Source: Neocallimastix lanati (nom. inval.) (Eukaryota > Neocallimastigomycota > Neocallimastigomycetes > Neocallimastigales > Neocallimastigaceae). From it: a stretch of 64,000 bases of DNA. The notes under the pieces are model-generated. The model had not been told where the DNA came from and searched no databases. It worked only from the letters and a program-made list of their open reading frames with translations. Location of the stretch: the NCBI GenBank assembly GCA_016946835.1, contig JACVTC010000054.1, positions 743,501-807,500 of the forward strand, given 5' to 3'. Of this stretch, positions 58,252 through 64,000 are shown piece after piece. The position numbers and the translations under genes were made by a program. Position 1 is the stretch's first letter. Every line of letters starts with the position of its first letter.

Positions 58252-60099
58252 ATAAATGGCTATTAATAATTAAATTGTTATATTTTAAAAAAAAAAAAAA
58301 ATAAATAAATAAAATAAATAACTATTGATAATTAAATAGTTATTTAATATTTAATAATTGTTAATAATTGCTATATTATATTTTAAAATAACAACAACAA
58401 CAATATATAATAAGTAAACAAGATCTATAAAGTTAAAAAAAAAAAAAAAAAAAAAAAAAAACTTTTTTCTATACTATCATTAAATTTTATTTAATTAGAA
58501 ATTATAATATATAATCATAATTATAAATGAAAATGGAAATTTAAAAATAAATTATCCAATATAAAAAAATTAATAAAAATTAAAACTAATCTTAGCAAAA
58601 TAAAAAAAATAATAATAATAGTAATAAAAATAATAATAAAAATAATAATAATAAAAATAATGATAATAAAAAAAGTTATTAAGCAAATTATCTAATAAAA
58701 TAACAACAAAAAATAATAAAATATTATATTTATATATTATGAATTTAAGTGTAAATGATATATATATAAATTTTTTATTTAGATGTAATTTTTTAATATA
58801 AGAATATTATTTCTATCTACATATGATAAAAGATTATGAAAAGAAATATATAAAATTTATATATTTTATTTATTAATAAAGAAAAAATAAAGTTTTATTT
58901 ATAATATTTCTTAATTTTTATTAAGTTTAAAATATTACATACTTAATAATATAAATTTAAATTAATACATTTCTTAAAAGTTTTGCATTATGATATAAAT
59001 TTATATTCAGTAGTAGGAAAATTCTTTGGAGATTTTAATTTTTATTGAGAGTATTTGCATATTTGCATAGTTATAGAAAACAATTATAGTAATATATATA
59101 TATTTATATACTTGTTAATTCAAGTGACTTATTATTTTATATAAATATTGTATTATATATATTTATTATTTCGACAATTTTTTATTTTTATTTTAATATA
59201 TAATTAAGGCGTTATTTTAGTTTTTTTTTTTTTTTTTTTTTTGAATAGTAATTAATAATGATAGTATTGAAGTTGTTTAATGGTTAATCCTTTATAGAAA
59301 GAAAATTATTAATTTGAAATATTGTTTTTTAATAATTAGAAGAAATAAATTAATATTAAATAGTAAAAAAATATTTTATTTTTATGTTATTTTTTGTTAG
59401 AATATTTTTTTTATTTAAAAGAGATAATAAATTTATAAAAAAAAAAGATTTAAATATTTTTTATAAATATATTTTATTTTTCTTTAATTTTTTTTTTAAC
59501 CTTTTTGGACTATATACTTGCTATGAAAAATATATCAAATGAAGATGTGAAAGTTACAGTGATACTAGAAAGAAAGATAGTATTATTATGTCAATTATAA
59601 AACTGTGATAATAATATAATAACATAAAGACATATATACATTTATATATATTTAATTAAAGATTTTTATTTTATATTAATATATCGTTTTTATTATTTTA
59701 TATTTTTTTACAATCTTTTATATTTATTGCCCTAACATTTAAAATTAATATAGAGAATTAAATTTATTAAAAAAAAACATTCATTAATTATTTTTATTAT
59801 ATATTATATATATCATATAAAATTTCATATTAATTAAAATGTATTTACCATATTATTTATTTATTTATATTGTATATATTAGTAATAAATTGAAATAATT
59901 TATAATCAATCAATTGTAAGTATATGAAAATATATATAATAATATATTTTAGTAATTTATAAATTTATGAATATATAATTTATAAATGCCTTTTTTTTTT
60001 TTTTTTTGAAATTATAATTAAAAAATGTTTTTTTTTTTTTTTTTTTTTTTTATTTTTTTTTAATCTATATATGAATATAGATGGATGGTCTACATTGAA

Positions 60100-60142
<43 letters not shown>

Positions 60143-60807
60143 ATAGATAAATAAATAATTTTATTTAATATATATTTTTTACGAATTTAATGTTAAATTT
60201 CTAAGATATAAAAACTTTTTTTTTTTTTTTTTTTTGATATTATTTTGTACATTTTAAAAAATCATTTTTCAATATTAAATAGAAATCGACTCATAAAAGT
60301 ATTATTATTATTACTACTATTATTATTTTTAAAAATAATTTTATTATTTTATTGTTTTCTCTATAAATCGTAATATGTATTACAATATATAAATAGGGGT
60401 TTTAATTTATAAATTCAAAATTTTGTATTGTAATGAAAAGATTTGAATTTTGGTTATTTTATTATAAATAAAATTTAGATATATGCATAATGAAAATATG
60501 ATTATCTTATGGATTTTCTATATACATTTTACACATTTTTTTTGAAATAGAATATTACTTCAGAGAGAAAATTTGAACATGTATTGAACATTAATAAAAT
60601 ATTAAGATTTTTAATAAAAACTAAATTTTTAATTATAAATCTTTTTTTTTTATTCAAGAATTTGTTAAAATATTAAATTCATTCAATTTTATACAATACA
60701 TTTGAATTATACAAGAATTTAATAGTAATAATATTTTTTCTTTGGATTTTATTTATATATATTTATATAATTAAAACAATTAGATTTTAAATAATAAAAC
60801 AAACAAC
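58252..60807. other. Intergenic DNA upstream of ornithine carbamoyltransferase
   Basis: No gene seen in 2.5 kb. It contains several poly(T) tracts of 15-25 bases and a TAAA microsatellite near 60,100-60,145. Both flanking genes read rightward. The promoter of the OTC gene lies just before 60,808. Confidence 0.6.
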
Positions 60808-62321
<1,514 letters not shown>

Positions 62322-62327
62322 AAGTAA

Positions 62328-62697
<370 letters not shown>

Positions 62698-63227
62698 TAT
62701 ATATTTAAATAATCAAAAATTAGAAATTAGAGAATAGTAAAAAGAAACAAACAAAACAAACAAAATAAAGAAAAAATTAAAAAAAAAAAAAAAAAAAAAA
62801 AAGAAGCAAATATTTAGAATTGTATAATTTTAAAAGAATAAAAGAAATATTGAAAAATTAAATTATTTTCTATATTCATGTTCATTTCCTTTTAAAAATA
62901 TAATATTCATAATAATCATAATAAAAAAAAAATAAAAAATAAAAAATATAAAAAAAAATCTTTAAATCTATATACATAATTATATAAAAATACTTTTAAA
63001 TTTAAAATAAAAGAATGTTTAATAATTTTTTTTAATTAATTATATTTTTATTTTATTTATTTATTTATTTATTAATTTTAAAATTTTTATTTTAATTTGT
63101 TTTATTTTTTATTTATTAATAATACTTTTTTTTTTTTTTTTTTTTTTTTCTTCACTATTATTATATGTGCTTGAATTATATATTAATGAACATTTTTAAT
63201 ATATTTATTTATTGTATATATGAATTA

Positions 63228-63263
<36 letters not shown>

Positions 63264-63387
63264 TAAATAATCTTTAATTATATATTAATATTAATATTAT
63301 AATTATTATTTCTTTTCACATTATTAATTCTTTGAAAAAGATTTTTTTCCTTTTTTTTTTTTTTATTTTCTTTTTTTAAATTTAAAT
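62698..63387. other. Convergent intergenic DNA between OTC and the aminopeptidase
   Basis: Contains only poly(A), poly(T) and TTTA runs, and presumably both 3' UTRs and polyadenylation sites. No gene seen. Confidence 0.65.
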
Positions 63388-64000
63388 TTAGTTAGCTAAA
63401 TAATTTTCAGCCCAAGCCTGAACACGTGCATTATCACGTTTAATCCAAGCATTTTGTCCCTTTAAACGTTCAATAATTTGATTAATTGGTCTTCTAATAA
63501 TATCTAATTTAGAACCTTTTTCAGCAACCCAAGCTTCAATTTCCTTAATATGTTCAGTGTCATTTAAACCATTGGTACAAAGTCTACTGATATGACCTAA
63601 AATACTACCAGAAGTCTTATATCTTTCTTCAAAGATTGGCCAGTTTTCAACCATCCACTTCCAAGCTGCTGGACGAGTTTCCTTAACATTTGGATTTTCA
63701 ACAGTTAAACTAATAATACAATACATAATATCTTGTAAACGAATTAATTCAGTGTTTAAGGCAAGATCGAAAGTACGTTTAATTAATTTTGAATCCTTAG
63801 CAGAACCAAGAGATTGTAAGGCTATAAGAGATTGATCAGGAACATCACTGCTTTGGTAAATATGGAAAATATCATTATAAAATTTTTCAGCTCTTTCACC
63901 AGTAGTGTTACTTAAAGCAATAGTATAAGCAAGCTTACGAAGGTTTGGATTAAGAGCTTTATTATCACCCTTGATATATAATTCCAATCTTCTAATAATT
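63388..64000 (-). CDS. M1-family zinc aminopeptidase, C-terminal part (cut by window end)
   Basis: The frame is open from the window edge down to the stop at 63,388, giving about 204 C-terminal residues. The helical-repeat ERAP1-like C-terminal domain of M1 aminopeptidases (yeast Aap1/Ape2, animal PSA) is visible in FHIYQSSDVPDQSLIALQSL, SKLIKRTFDLALN, RPAAWKWMVENWPIFEERYK, ILGHISRLC and ERLKGQNAWIKRD. The HEXXH zinc site lies outside the window, so activity cannot be judged here. The residue before ELYIKG is Leu (TTG) and the protein continues upstream; that is not the start. Confidence 0.9.
   Translation of the reverse strand, partial: IIRRLELYIKGDNKALNPNLRKLAYTIALSNTTGERAEKFYNDIFHIYQSSDVPDQSLIALQSLGSAKDSKLIKRTFDLALNTELIRLQDIMYCIISLTVENPNVKETRPAAWKWMVENWPIFEERYKTSGSILGHISRLCTNGLNDTEHIKEIEAWVAEKGSKLDIIRRPINQIIERLKGQNAWIKRDNARVQAWAENYLAN

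Overview
The window is extremely AT-rich nuclear DNA. It has long A/T homopolymers, AAT/TTA microsatellites of up to about 110 units, short GT-AG introns and low-complexity Asn/Asp-rich proteins. The eL13, CBP20, Efg1 and ornithine carbamoyltransferase sequences look fungal. With the base composition, this points to an anaerobic gut fungus (Neocallimastigomycota); that assignment is inference, not read directly from a marker.

Layout. 1-11.3 kb: no gene seen, only AT-rich DNA with tandem duplications, a 60-bp palindrome and one copy of a SINE-like repeat (8.6 kb). 11.4-16.5 kb (-): a 17-exon Miro/Gem1 GTPase with an unusual tail after its membrane anchor. 19.4-24.5 kb (-): an intronless gene for a 1,705-residue bromodomain protein of BRD7/BRD9 type. 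25.5-31.5 kb (+): a degenerate Ty1/copia retrotransposon with 280-bp LTRs, flanked by a 134-bp direct repeat and carrying a small inverted-repeat insertion. 32.4-34.1 kb: a second SINE-like copy, a more GC-rich tRNA-like stretch, then a dense array of about 20 hairpins, which is the most unusual noncoding region here. 34.3-36.2 kb (+): Efg1-like rRNA-processing protein with a long Asp/Asn tail. 36.9-38.5 kb (+): nuclear cap-binding protein CBP20. 40.5-41.1 kb (+): ribosomal protein eL13. 42-47.4 kb (+): three or four head-to-tail, broken non-LTR retrotransposon fragments. 47.8-50.5 kb (-): protein phosphatase 5, with a possible N-terminal membrane-anchored form. 53.6-58.3 kb (+): WD40 plus inositol-polyphosphate 5-phosphatase, including a 17-nt micro-exon. 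60.8-62.3 kb (+): ornithine carbamoyltransferase. 63.4 kb to the window end (-): C-terminus of an M1 aminopeptidase.

The genes are single-copy housekeeping genes with separate roles: organelle dynamics, chromatin, ribosome biogenesis and translation, mRNA capping, phosphatase signalling, phosphoinositides, arginine metabolism and peptide turnover. They do not form an operon or cluster. Exon models were assembled by hand by matching reading frame, GT-AG borders and family conservation; all coding lengths are multiples of three.
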